NCBI GenBank assembly: GCA_038212305.1
Contig: JBBQUP010000108.1
Span: forward strand, 1 to 10,536
Direction: 5' to 3'
Length of the DNA: 10,536 bases
Source: JBBQUP01 sp038212305
GTDB taxonomy: Bacteria > Bacteroidota > Bacteroidia > Bacteroidales > Marinilabiliaceae
The notes under the pieces were generated by a model. It was not told the DNA's origin and did not search any database. It worked only from the letters and a program-made list of their open reading frames with translations. Shown piece by piece: positions 1 to 6,349 of the stretch. Position numbers and translations under genes: made by a program. Each line of letters starts with the position of its first letter. Position 1 is the stretch's first letter.

Positions 1-1
1 G

Positions 2-73
2 GCACTTTTTCAAAACCGCAAAAAACCACATGCTGATAATCAGGTAGTTGTAAAAAATAACCCTTCAAAATAA
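2..73 (+). CDS. Possible 3' end of a gene cut by the window edge
   Basis: One plus-strand frame is open from the first bases to a TAA at 71-73 and gives a basic, polar 23-residue tail ending VVVKNNPSK. The other two plus frames stop earlier (by about 36 and 45). The composition suits a cytoplasmic C-terminal tail, but so short a piece cannot be assigned to a family. It would be the end of a gene whose body lies left of the window. It could also be non-coding sequence open by chance. Confidence 0.3.
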   Translation, partial: ALFQNRKKPHADNQVVVKNNPSK

Positions 74-129
74 TTAAAAAAAAGCTCTTTTTGGTCTAAA
101 TTTAACATTTCGGGGGTGTAAGGCCTGCA

Positions 130-354
130 ATGTGGGTTAAAGTGCTTAACAAACGCTATAAACAAGTTGAATTAGATGGTTTACCCAACCATATTGAAAT
201 AAGAGTGCGTACCTGTTTGTTTCGTGTGCGGGAGTTTCATGTGCTTTTTAATGGCAGCAAAAAGCAAGCCCTTTTATCTGCTTTTGGTAGTTTTAAAATC
301 AAGGACTTAAAAGCACTATCAAGCGAAATAAATAAAATCGATTTTTCGAATTAA
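130..354 (+). CDS. Small hypothetical protein, 74 aa
   Basis: I do not recognise this protein. It is a basic 74-residue ORF starting with ATG at 130 and ending with TAA, with no signal peptide or membrane segment. Alternating hydrophobic and charged residues (VELDGLPNHIEIRVRT, then FRVREFHVLF) suggest several beta strands, followed by a lysine-rich helical C-terminus (FKIKDLKALSSEINKI). The ATG has no Shine-Dalgarno sequence, which is normal in Bacteroidota. It stands alone, convergent with the YccF remnant and the DUF6155-like gene. It is more likely real than not, because the amino-acid pattern looks structured, but function is unknown. Confidence 0.45.
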   Translation: MWVKVLNKRYKQVELDGLPNHIEIRVRTCLFRVREFHVLFNGSKKQALLSAFGSFKIKDLKALSSEINKIDFSN

Positions 355-385
355 ACCGTTGTTGTACTTTAATTTGTTTTTTTAA

Positions 386-487
386 TTAAGCTGATACAAT
401 TCTTTTTCCAAGCGGAGTTAATCCTAATCCAGCCAACTTAAAATGCTGCATTGCAAAAGCAATTCCAACAATGGTAATTGCAAAAGC
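386..487 (-). pseudogene. C-terminal remnant of a YccF-family membrane protein
   Basis: Read on the minus strand right after the TAG stop of the 158-aa gene, the sequence stays open in the same frame for 33 codons to a TAA at 386-388. It reads AFAITIVGIAFAMQHFKLAG and then LGLTPLGKRIVSA. This pattern (hydrophobic TIIGIPF-like stretch, QHFKLA, then PFGK-IV) is the hallmark C-terminus of the YccF inner-membrane domain, whose full proteins are usually about 110-150 residues. No start or N-terminal half is present, and the space where it should be is occupied by the neighbouring gene. I infer a decayed gene whose front was lost by deletion or insertion. The alternative, a stop-codon readthrough extension of the upstream protein, is less likely because the two parts belong to unrelated families. 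Confidence 0.65.
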
Positions 488-964
488 CTAACTATTTAAC
501 TGAAGTATTTCTTCTGAAAAATCATATTGCAAATCTTCATGAAGTGTGGCAACTGTTTTTACTATTTTTTTAACTTGATTAAAATAAAGATTGCCCAGAG
601 CCGTATTCGGAATCAATGGAATTTTTAATTTCTTTACTTTTTTGCAGAAATAAATTAACAATTCAACTTCGGTTTGCTTCGATCGAGAGTATTTAATATG
701 CTTATTGGCAATTTTGAGGACTTTTCGAATGGTTTTTTTTGCTAAATACAAATTGCTCTTATTTAACGACTTAAACTCTTCATCTATTAATTCTTTCACA
801 TCATTAATATAAGTTCGTTCATCCATCGATTCGAATAGCAGGTACGAAAGCAATTCCTTGTTATCTTTTTTATACTTGGCCAAAGTCATGCACAGTTCAA
901 ACACTTTTGCAGGTGAATAGGTATTCAACTCTGTTTTTATTTCTTTTAACGATGCGGCCTTCAT
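488..964 (-). CDS. DUF6155-like protein, 158 aa
   Basis: This is a cytoplasmic, lysine- and glutamate-rich, almost entirely helical protein without signal peptide or membrane segments. The opening (MKAASLKEIKTELNTYS), the central KSNLYLAKKTIRKVLKIANK helix and the late LHEDLQYDFSEE stretch resemble the small DUF6155 family common in Bacteroidota, whose function is unknown. The assignment comes from overall pattern, not a diagnostic motif. The ATG lies 15 bp after the stop of the YwbE-family gene, so the two are probably co-transcribed. Its TAG stop is followed in frame by the YccF remnant, so its natural end may have been altered by the rearrangement. Confidence 0.7.
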   Translation of the reverse strand: MKAASLKEIKTELNTYSPAKVFELCMTLAKYKKDNKELLSYLLFESMDERTYINDVKELIDEEFKSLNKSNLYLAKKTIRKVLKIANKHIKYSRSKQTEVELLIYFCKKVKKLKIPLIPNTALGNLYFNQVKKIVKTVATLHEDLQYDFSEEILQLNS

Positions 965-979
965 GTGTATAACTATCTG

Positions 980-1171
980 CTATTTAACCTTTTTTACTCT
1001 ACCCACTTCTCCTGTTTCCAATCGTACTTTTATGCCATGTGGATGATAAAGACTTTTAGTAAGAATATCCTTAACAACACCATCGGTAAGTGTACCCGTA
1101 GCTTGATCATCTTTTAATACCACACCAACCTCTTTACCAATTTTAATATCACTTCTGTTTTGTCCTTTCAT
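980..1171 (-). CDS. ywbE: YwbE family protein, 63 aa
   Basis: The whole protein matches the short YwbE family (DUF2196). It opens MKGQNRSDIKIGKEVGVVLK and continues DDQATGTLTDGVVKDILTKS, YHPHGIKVRL and TGEVGRVK. The conserved HPHGIKVRL and G-x-VGRV blocks and the full family length of roughly 60-70 residues are all present. It is a small beta-rich protein with no known reaction; the fold suggests a KOW/SH3-like barrel that might bind nucleic acid, but that is inference. The start has no Shine-Dalgarno sequence. It is the first gene of a minus-strand pair with the DUF6155-like gene. Confidence 0.85.
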   Translation of the reverse strand: MKGQNRSDIKIGKEVGVVLKDDQATGTLTDGVVKDILTKSLYHPHGIKVRLETGEVGRVKKVK

Positions 1172-1291
1172 ATTCCCATTTTTTTATCAAAGAAACGATT
1201 TTTTTACGAGTAACTTAATTTCACACAAAATACGCAGAGATTCACAAATTCAATTTATCAAATGGTTAGATCATCAATTTAAAAAATCGGT

Positions 1292-1299
1292 TAACTTTG
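1292..1299 (+). promoter_or_regulatory. Possible -7 box (TAACTTTG) upstream of the repeat
   Basis: TAACTTTG fits the Bacteroidota -7 consensus TAnnTTTG. No clean TTG is visible 19-21 nt upstream, so it is only a half match. Transcription would run into the MITE-like repeat and on to the outer-membrane protein gene. It may be the ancestral promoter of that gene, now separated from it by the insertion. Confidence 0.35.
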
Positions 1300-1300
1300 T

Positions 1301-1314
1301 TTTGTCGTGACAAA
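1301..1314. promoter_or_regulatory. Operator-like dyad TTTGTC-GT-GACAAA
   Basis: A perfect 6-bp inverted repeat with a 2-nt centre lies just downstream of the TAACTTTG box, where transcription would begin. The centre is too short to form an RNA hairpin, so a dimeric repressor site is the natural reading. No regulator gene is present to support it, and a 6-bp dyad can occur by chance. Confidence 0.3.
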
Positions 1315-1317
1315 TGA

Positions 1318-1490
1318 TTTAGAAGCTGTTTAAATTTTATAGATGTATAGATTATAGAAAGAGAAGATAAAAAAATAAGAAGAGAATGTTCATCATCTGG
1401 AATTATCTAAAATATCTCATCTATCCTACTATTATCTATTACTCTTCCTATTTCTGTCGTCTTTTAAATAAAATTTAAACAGTTACTTAG
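1318..1490 (+). repeat. MITE-like inverted-repeat element, copy 1
   Basis: A non-coding element of about 170 bp is bounded by inverted repeats. CTGTTTAAATTTTAT at 1326-1340 is perfectly repeated in inverse at 1468-1482, and the match continues imperfectly outward to about 20 bp. A diverged second copy in the same orientation lies at 6350-6496. The two share a 23-bp identical core (1393-1415 with 6445-6467). TTAG occurs at both edges (1319-1322 and 1487-1490) and may be a target duplication or part of the ends. There is no ORF, so it would need a transposase supplied in trans. It lies directly upstream of the beta-barrel gene. Confidence 0.65.
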
Positions 1491-1496
1491 ATTATT

Positions 1497-1504
1497 TACA
1501 TTTG
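1497..1504 (+). promoter_or_regulatory. -7 promoter box (TACATTTG) for the beta-barrel gene
   Basis: TACATTTG matches TAnnTTTG exactly and lies 40 bp before the ATG at 1545, which gives a plausible leader of about 35 nt. The -33 position falls inside the right inverted repeat of the MITE-like element, with no TTG there. If this box is used, the element end contributes the upstream promoter sequence. Confidence 0.5.
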
Positions 1505-1544
1505 GGGGATTGATAATTATAGAACAAAGCTTTTAAAAATAACT

Positions 1545-2270
1545 ATGAGAAGTTTTATCGCAATATTTTTTAAAACTAAAGAGCTATTAAAATCTCTGTT
1601 TTTATTAATTTCTTGCTTTGCTTTAGCTATTTCTAACCCTATTACTGCTCAACGAGATCTCTATTGGGGATTTTCAGCTGGTATTAATTCACCATCTAAC
1701 ATTGGAGCGTCAAGCGATGAGCTTGGATTTAAAACGGTGGCCAATACAGGGTTTAATGCCGGTGGCGAAATCAGATGGTTCTTTCAAAATAACTTATCAT
1801 TAGGCGGCGAATTATCCTATTTATATTTCCCTAAAGACAATTATTTTTGGGATGTAAATCAATATGGGCAAGTAAACGCAAACTATCACATGATTGGATT
1901 TCAAGGAAATGGAATAATGTATTTCGAGGGGCGGGATATAAAACCATATACCGGAATAGCGTTTGGCATGACACTGATTGCAAACAAGTTTAGTTTCAAT
2001 GCGACGAATCAATTCTCATCAGCAACTAATGTTAATTACAGTTCAACCAATTTTAAACCTGGCTTTGCACCACTTGCCGGATTACTAATTACTCTGTCGA
2101 AAAAAAGCTATTTAACCATTGAGTTGCGCTACCAATTTATACCATTCTTAAGGCCAACAGTTAATCTTATTTATGATGAGTATGGTAATATTATTAACAA
2201 TGTAGTTTTAAATCCTCAAGGAAATCAAAACTACTGGATGTTAAAAATAGGGTATCTTTTCTCAAAATAA
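1545..2270 (+). CDS. Outer-membrane beta-barrel protein, 241 aa
   Basis: A secreted protein with a signal peptide: a basic N-terminus with FFKTKELLK, a hydrophobic core (SLFLLISCFALAI) and likely cleavage near residue 36 after PITAQ. The mature part starts LYWGFSAGINSPSNIG and alternates aromatic and small residues in strand-like segments (GGEIRWFFQNNLSLGGELSY, IKPYTGIAFGMTLI, YLTIELRYQFIPF, NYWMLKIGYLFSK). This is the layout of the small 8-stranded OmpW/OmpA-like barrels grouped under OMP_b-brl families. No enzymatic motif is seen and the cargo or partner is unknown. Mature length of about 205 residues suits an 8-strand barrel. The ATG is the only reasonable start. Downstream lies the SDR gene, 78 bp away on the same strand and possibly co-transcribed. 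Confidence 0.8.
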   Translation: MRSFIAIFFKTKELLKSLFLLISCFALAISNPITAQRDLYWGFSAGINSPSNIGASSDELGFKTVANTGFNAGGEIRWFFQNNLSLGGELSYLYFPKDNYFWDVNQYGQVNANYHMIGFQGNGIMYFEGRDIKPYTGIAFGMTLIANKFSFNATNQFSSATNVNYSSTNFKPGFAPLAGLLITLSKKSYLTIELRYQFIPFLRPTVNLIYDEYGNIINNVVLNPQGNQNYWMLKIGYLFSK

Positions 2271-2348
2271 TTTTAAATCTATTACTCAAGAAATATAGAA
2301 ACTACAAGAAAATATAACGATTATAAATTAGATAAATAACCTACTGCT

Positions 2349-3353
2349 ATGAAGATACTATTTATTGGAGGATCGGGAAATATTAGTAGCGCTGTTAGCC
2401 AATTAGCGCTTAAAATGGGTTTTGATCTTTATCATTTAAACCGAGGAACCCGAGAATCAATTTCAGGGGTGAAGACATTGATTGGTGATATCAATAATGA
2501 AAAAGAAGTCGCCCAAATTTTAGAAACCCATACATGGGATGTAGTTGTTGATTGGATTGCTTTTGATTCTCAAGATATTGATCGTGATTTTTCGATTTTT
2601 AAGCAGAAAACAAGACAGTTTATATTTATAAGTACAGCATCAGCTTACCAAAAACCTAGCGAAGGATTTATTATTACTGAGAAAACGCCTTTGGTTAATC
2701 CATTTTGGGACTACTCGCAGAAAAAAATAAATTGCGAAATTAGGGCTTTTGAGTATTACCACGAACATCATTTCCCAGTAACCATTGTCAGGCCTTCGCA
2801 CACATACAATACGGTTATCCCAATTCCATTTGGTGGTTGGACTGAATATACGGTTGCTCAACGAATAATTAATGGGGAACCCGTTATTGTACCTGGCGAT
2901 GGCAATACACTTTGGACATTAACTCATGCTTCTGATTTTGCTATTGGATTAATTGGATTGTTTGGTAAAACCGAATCCATTGGCGAAGCCTATCAGATTA
3001 CTTCGGATAAAGTTTATACGTGGAATCATATTTACAACTTATTGGGAAACGCCTTAGGTGTGGAACCCAAATTATTGCATATTTCATCAGAAATGATTGC
3101 AGGATTTGCCGAAGCGAATAATTACAATTCGGTTAGAGGAACCTTATTGGGAGATAAAGCACATTGCGCTGTTTTCGATAATACCAAAATTAAATCATTA
3201 GTTCCAACGTTTAATGATCATATTGGATTTGACCAGGGAATAAAAACAACGTTACAATGGTTTAATTCTGATGTCAATAGAAAAATAATAAATCCATCAA
3301 CCAATGAGTTTATAAATCAACTAACCGAAAGATGGCTCAACTTTCAAAAATAA
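2349..3353 (+). CDS. NAD(P)-dependent epimerase/dehydratase-like SDR protein, 334 aa
   Basis: An extended/atypical short-chain dehydrogenase. The N-terminal Rossmann nucleotide loop is MKILFIGGSGNISSA, where GGSGNIS is the G-x-x-G-x-x-S/G motif. LNRG at residues 30-33 puts an arginine after beta 2, which favours NADP(H). GDINN at 46-50 is the usual acidic adenine-pocket segment. FISTASAY at about 93-100 and Y122-S-Q-K-K126 give the catalytic YxxxK. VRPSHTY and the later GDGNTLWTLTHASDFA are typical of sugar-nucleotide epimerase-like proteins, and the family resembles the CSP41-like group. Substrate cannot be read from sequence and there is no sugar-biosynthesis cluster nearby. No Shine-Dalgarno sequence precedes the ATG, and the 78-bp gap has no clear promoter, so it may depend on the beta-barrel gene's promoter. 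Confidence 0.85.
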   Translation: MKILFIGGSGNISSAVSQLALKMGFDLYHLNRGTRESISGVKTLIGDINNEKEVAQILETHTWDVVVDWIAFDSQDIDRDFSIFKQKTRQFIFISTASAYQKPSEGFIITEKTPLVNPFWDYSQKKINCEIRAFEYYHEHHFPVTIVRPSHTYNTVIPIPFGGWTEYTVAQRIINGEPVIVPGDGNTLWTLTHASDFAIGLIGLFGKTESIGEAYQITSDKVYTWNHIYNLLGNALGVEPKLLHISSEMIAGFAEANNYNSVRGTLLGDKAHCAVFDNTKIKSLVPTFNDHIGFDQGIKTTLQWFNSDVNRKIINPSTNEFINQLTERWLNFQK

Positions 3354-3402
3354 AACCCCAATAAATTTCAGTTAATTAAGCGAATTAAGGGTTGATATTA
3401 TT

Positions 3403-3558
3403 GCCACGAAATGGCTAAACATTGATAACCGTGGGTGAAGCCCACGGAAAAAACGAGACGAACTATCAGCCACGAAGTGGTTGAATATTAAAATTGTTGT
3501 TCAGCCCTCTTCGGGTCTGTAATTGGGGTATCCGTCTCCCATGGGTTTACGCCCAAGG
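3403..3558. repeat. REP-like palindrome cluster
   Basis: A non-coding cluster with internal repetition. A 23-nt unit (GCCACGAARTGGYTRAAYAT and three more bases) occurs at 3403-3425 and 3469-3491. The first is followed by a perfect 7-bp hairpin CCGTGGG-TGAAG-CCCACGG at 3429-3447. A degenerate version of that hairpin, with the same arm length and one A-A mismatch (CCaTGGG / CCCAaGG), lies at 3539-3558. A weaker CCC/GGG hairpin lies at 3505-3515. Repeated units each followed by a G-C-rich hairpin are the structure of REP/BIME elements, which are spread by RayT-type transposases. It fills the space between two convergent genes, where hairpins could also help end transcription. Confidence 0.6.
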
Positions 3559-3584
3559 TAATTCAAATTGCACCCTTATACCGT

Positions 3585-3757
3585 TTTTCAGCAGACACTA
3601 ATTTGTCTTTGCAAGAAAACTACAAATACTGCCTTATTCTCATTTTTAAAACAGTCATTCACAAAATCGAACGCCTTGATTTTCAAAATTTCTAAAGCCT
3701 TGTCTTTGAAGCCTTCTTGTCAAAGAAAGCGAAAAAGTGTAGTTTTCTTGCTGACAC
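3585..3757. mobile_element. Relic or non-autonomous mobile element with inverted ends
   Basis: GCAAGAAAACTAC at 3611-3623 recurs exactly inverted as GTAGTTTTCTTGC at 3739-3751. Outside these arms the similarity continues imperfectly. On the minus strand, AAATAGTGTCAGCAAGAAAAC (3757 leftward, first 20 bases similar) also matches AATTAGTGTCTGCTGAAAAA near 3603-3585 as a direct repeat. The interior of about 115 bp has no convincing coding frame; the plus-strand 66-codon ORF crossing it overlaps a better gene. Inverted ends with TAGTGTC-like termini suggest a decayed insertion sequence or a MITE derived from one. The family is not identified. Confidence 0.5.
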
Positions 3758-4383
3758 TATTTAGATAAACTGTAATAGGAAGCTAAATCAATTGATCGGT
3801 TGGTTACTTCAAGATCATATGGCCCTCCCCTATCTTGCATAATTGCTTCAATTGATTCTTCTGCTGATTGAGCACTAAAATAAATTTTAGGATTAACAGA
3901 TGAAAAAACCGGATAACGACCAAATGAAGTTGATCGGTTAATAAAATTATATCCTGCTAAGAATAAATTTGTATTTCTTAATTGGATACGACACACCGAA
4001 CGATGTTCACTGGCTAAAATAACCCTATAAAACTCATCTGCCTCGTAGTTTTGTTGATGATTTAATTTTACAGAATAAATAACTTTGCCATGCGAAGGAA
4101 CATCTGTAAATCTCAAATCAAAATTATTGACGTAAGCTGATAATACAAGTGCTTCATCGACTATAAATGCAGGATTATTAACATCACCAATTAAACGAAC
4201 AGGCAAACCTGTTAATTCAAAAAAACGTTCAATACGTGTATTTCTTCTTTCCCTATCTTGCTGACTAAAGTTAATGACTTTGTTCCCATCAACATTCCCT
4301 TGATCGTCCATAGGTAAAGCCAAACTATTGTCTTTAGTAACCTTTTTACTACTCTCGGAGCCCTTCAAATCTTTTTCTTTCAT
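3757..4383 (-). CDS. Hypothetical protein, 208 aa
   Basis: I do not recognise this protein. The first about 55 residues are charged and probably disordered (MKEKDLKGSESSKKVTKDNS, then NFSQQDRERRNTRIERFFEL). The rest looks like a folded alpha/beta domain with GLPVRLIGDVNNPAFIVDEA, a strand-rich middle (FRVIL-like YRVILASEHRSVCRIQLRNT) and NFINRSTSFGRYPVFSSVNP. There is no signal peptide or membrane helix, so it is likely cytoplasmic. The ATG has a TACTTTTG box 25 bp upstream. Its last codons and TAG stop coincide with the end of the relic mobile element, so the C-terminus may have been trimmed or extended by that insertion. It stands alone, convergent with the SDR gene. Likely lineage-restricted. 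Confidence 0.75.
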   Translation of the reverse strand: MKEKDLKGSESSKKVTKDNSLALPMDDQGNVDGNKVINFSQQDRERRNTRIERFFELTGLPVRLIGDVNNPAFIVDEALVLSAYVNNFDLRFTDVPSHGKVIYSVKLNHQQNYEADEFYRVILASEHRSVCRIQLRNTNLFLAGYNFINRSTSFGRYPVFSSVNPKIYFSAQSAEESIEAIMQDRGGPYDLEVTNRSIDLASYYSLSK

Positions 4384-4407
4384 AATTCTGAGTTATTAAG
4401 ACTAATA

Positions 4408-4415
4408 CAAAAGTA
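4408..4415 (-). promoter_or_regulatory. -7 box (TACTTTTG) for the 208-aa gene
   Basis: Read on the minus strand, TACTTTTG fits TAnnTTTG and sits 25 bp before the ATG at 4383. No TTG is found at the expected -33 distance, so only half of the consensus is met. Confidence 0.4.
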
Positions 4416-4808
4416 ACCAAAACTTTTAATGCTTGAAATCATTACTATAAAAGCGTTATTTTCTATTTGCCTATACAGTAGATAATCAACACTTATCGTT
4501 TCTATAATTTACTTTGTTAGTTTCTCAATATTACGACATTTTACCAACAAAGATTCAACCCAATAATAATATTTTAATAATTCACATCGTGGAATTTGAT
4601 AAAAACAGATAAGAAATTCTACTATTTTTATTCGTCAACAATCTAAAAAACAAAGTCTTAAATTTATATTAATTTAATAATATATTATACCTATGCATTA
4701 AGATGTCGTATGCTTTTCATGACATAAATCATATGCTTTTTATCGAAATTTAATTATTATCATATATAAAATTTAGTTTATATTTTGCATTTTTGCAGAC
4801 AATAAAAA

Positions 4809-4828
4809 TGACGTTTGAACAAACGTCA
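4809..4828. promoter_or_regulatory. 20-bp near-palindrome, operator-like
   Basis: TGACGTTTG-AA-CAAACGTCA has perfect 9-bp arms around a 2-nt centre. As DNA it is an excellent dimer-binding site; as RNA it could form a shorter stem with a 6-nt loop. It lies in a gene-free stretch, about 140 bp beyond the end of tyrS, with no plus-strand gene downstream. Its role is unknown. Confidence 0.4.
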
Positions 4829-4918
4829 AACCCATTTTAAACCTGGAAGTAGTTAACACAAAGCTAAATCCTTTAAAATAAAATCGGATACAGGAATTCG
4901 AATAAATCTGGGAGAAAG

Positions 4919-4955
4919 CATTAAATATCCCATTTATTAAATAGGATATTTAATG
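4919..4955 (-). terminator. Long hairpin downstream of tyrS
   Basis: CATTAAATATCC at 4919-4930 pairs perfectly with GGATATTTAATG at 4944-4955, and four further pairs (ATTT/AAAT) can form inside the loop. It begins 15 bp past the tyrS stop, where a terminator would be expected. It is AT-rich and is followed on the minus strand by CTTTCTCCC rather than a clean T run, so it may end transcription weakly or stabilise the mRNA 3' end. Confidence 0.5.
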
Positions 4956-4969
4956 GTAGTGAGTTAATA

Positions 4970-6259
4970 CTATTCGGCTATAATTAAATAGTAATTTTTC
5001 TTTCCTTTTTGCACCAATAAATAACGGTTATTTAGCAACAATTCTTTAGTTATAAGCAATTCAGGTGAATCAATTTTTTCTTTATTAATACTAACACCTC
5101 CAGCTTGTAACGTACGTCGAAATTCGCCTCTTGATGGGAAAACCTGAGTTTTGTCAACCAATAAATCAGCAATATTTAATCCCGACAAAAACTCAGCCTT
5201 GCTTACTGCAAATGTTGGAACGCCTTCAAATACTGAGAGTAGCGTGTTTTCATCCATTTTACGCAACATCTCGGTTGTTCCTTTCCCAAATAATATTTGA
5301 GATGCTTCAACGGCGGTGTCATAGGCATCGCGACCATGTACCATAACGGTCACCTCTTCGGCTAATCGTTTTTGCAAAGCACGTAAATGCGGAGCTTCGG
5401 TTTGTTCTTTGACTAAACTTTCAACTTCGGATTGAGTTAATAGCGTAAATATTTTTATGTATTTTTCGGCATCTGCATCTGAAGTATTCATCCAGAATTG
5501 ATAAAATTGATAGGGAGTTGTTTTGGCAGGGTCGAGCCAAACGTTTCCAGATTCGGTTTTGCCAAATTTACCTCCGTCGGCTTTAGTAATTAACGGACAA
5601 GTTAATGCGAATGCCTCACCTCCAGCAATGCGTCGAATCATCTCAGTTCCAGTAGTTATGTTACCCCACTGATCAGATCCTCCCATTTGCAATCGGCAAT
5701 TGTACTCGCGATAAAGATGCAAAAAATCGTATCCCTGAACCAACTGATAAGTGAATTCGGTAAACGACATGCCATCACCTCCTTCGCCCAAACGCTTTTT
5801 CACTGAGTCTTTCGACATCATATAATTAACGGTGATATGCTTTCCTACATCGCGAATAAAACTCAAGAATGAAAACGCTTTCATCCAATCATAGTTATTC
5901 ACCATTTCGGCTTTGCTTGGCTTATCCGAATGAAAATCGAGAAACCGCGACAACTGATTTTTCAAACAATCCTGATTGTGACGCAAAGAGGTTTCATCCA
6001 GCAAATTACGCTCGGCTGACTTGCCCGATGGATCACCAATCATACCTGTTGCACCTCCAACTAGCACAATGGGTTTATGACCAGCTGCCTGAAAATGTTT
6101 TAGCATCATAACACTTACTAGATGGCCAATGTGCAACGAATCGGCAGTAGGATCAATTCCCACATAAGCCGCTGTTAATTCTTTTTTCAGTTGCTCCTCA
6201 GTTCCAGGCATCACATCGTGAATCATGCCTCTCCATTTCAGTTCCTCTACAAAATTCAT
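4970..6259 (-). CDS. tyrS: Tyrosine--tRNA ligase, 429 aa
   Basis: Class I aminoacyl-tRNA synthetase that activates tyrosine with ATP and charges tRNA-Tyr in the cytoplasm. The HIGH signature is intact at residues 43-46 (LHIGHL), followed by the GGATGMIGDPSGKSAERN block at about 68-84. Tyrosine-pocket residues appear in YQLVQGYDF (Y171, Q175, D178) and in QMGGSDQWGNI at 191-201. The KMSKS loop is the TyrRS variant KFGKT at 231-235. The C-terminal about 70 residues (AEFLSGLNIADLL through GGVSINKEK) form the S4-like RNA-binding domain. Length is that of bacterial TyrRS. The first ATG is used, with no Shine-Dalgarno sequence; TATCTTAG at 6303-6296 is a one-mismatch -7 box about 37 bp upstream. 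It is transcribed alone and ends at a hairpin. Confidence 0.98.
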   Translation of the reverse strand: MNFVEELKWRGMIHDVMPGTEEQLKKELTAAYVGIDPTADSLHIGHLVSVMMLKHFQAAGHKPIVLVGGATGMIGDPSGKSAERNLLDETSLRHNQDCLKNQLSRFLDFHSDKPSKAEMVNNYDWMKAFSFLSFIRDVGKHITVNYMMSKDSVKKRLGEGGDGMSFTEFTYQLVQGYDFLHLYREYNCRLQMGGSDQWGNITTGTEMIRRIAGGEAFALTCPLITKADGGKFGKTESGNVWLDPAKTTPYQFYQFWMNTSDADAEKYIKIFTLLTQSEVESLVKEQTEAPHLRALQKRLAEEVTVMVHGRDAYDTAVEASQILFGKGTTEMLRKMDENTLLSVFEGVPTFAVSKAEFLSGLNIADLLVDKTQVFPSRGEFRRTLQAGGVSINKEKIDSPELLITKELLLNNRYLLVQKGKKNYYLIIAE

Positions 6260-6349
6260 ATCAAAAGAAATATATAAGTTCGTAATATTTTTGCGCTAAG
6301 ATAATAAAAAGAGGTAAGTTTTGTAAAGTTTATAATCAGCTCACACTAA

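Larger units (their letters stand above)
4384..4969. other. Gene-free AT-rich intergenic stretch, 586 bp
   Basis: No convincing gene is seen on either strand. Contents: a promoter-like box for the 208-aa gene at the left; a 9-bp direct repeat TATGCTTTT at 4709-4717 and 4732-4740, the first inside a small ATGTC/GACAT hairpin; a plus-strand AT-rich run with TATTTTG near 4785; a 20-bp near-palindrome at 4809-4828, overlapped by a 10-codon ORF from ATG 4808 to TAA 4840; and a strong hairpin at 4919-4955. The region between 4785 and 4955 could encode a small RNA, but no known RNA family is recognisable. Confidence 0.5.

Noticed and set aside
1821..2012. Minus-strand ORF opposite the beta-barrel gene
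   Set aside because: Lies wholly inside a gene with signal peptide and barrel strands; a shadow frame.
3403..3491. CRISPR-like spacing of two repeats 66 bp apart
   Set aside because: Only two units with internal differences, carrying a hairpin between them and no cas genes; REP-like structure explains them better.
3568..3768. Plus-strand 66-codon ORF
   Set aside because: It crosses the inverted arms of the relic mobile element and overlaps the 3' end of the 208-aa gene; the composition is that of repeat sequence read by chance.
4700..4745. TATGCTTTT direct repeats as a regulator-binding array
   Set aside because: Only two 9-bp copies in very AT-rich sequence, away from any gene start; chance is likely.
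5131..6111. Plus-strand ORFs opposite tyrS (5131-5346, 5869-6111)
   Set aside because: Antisense to intact synthetase motifs; no recognisable protein pattern.
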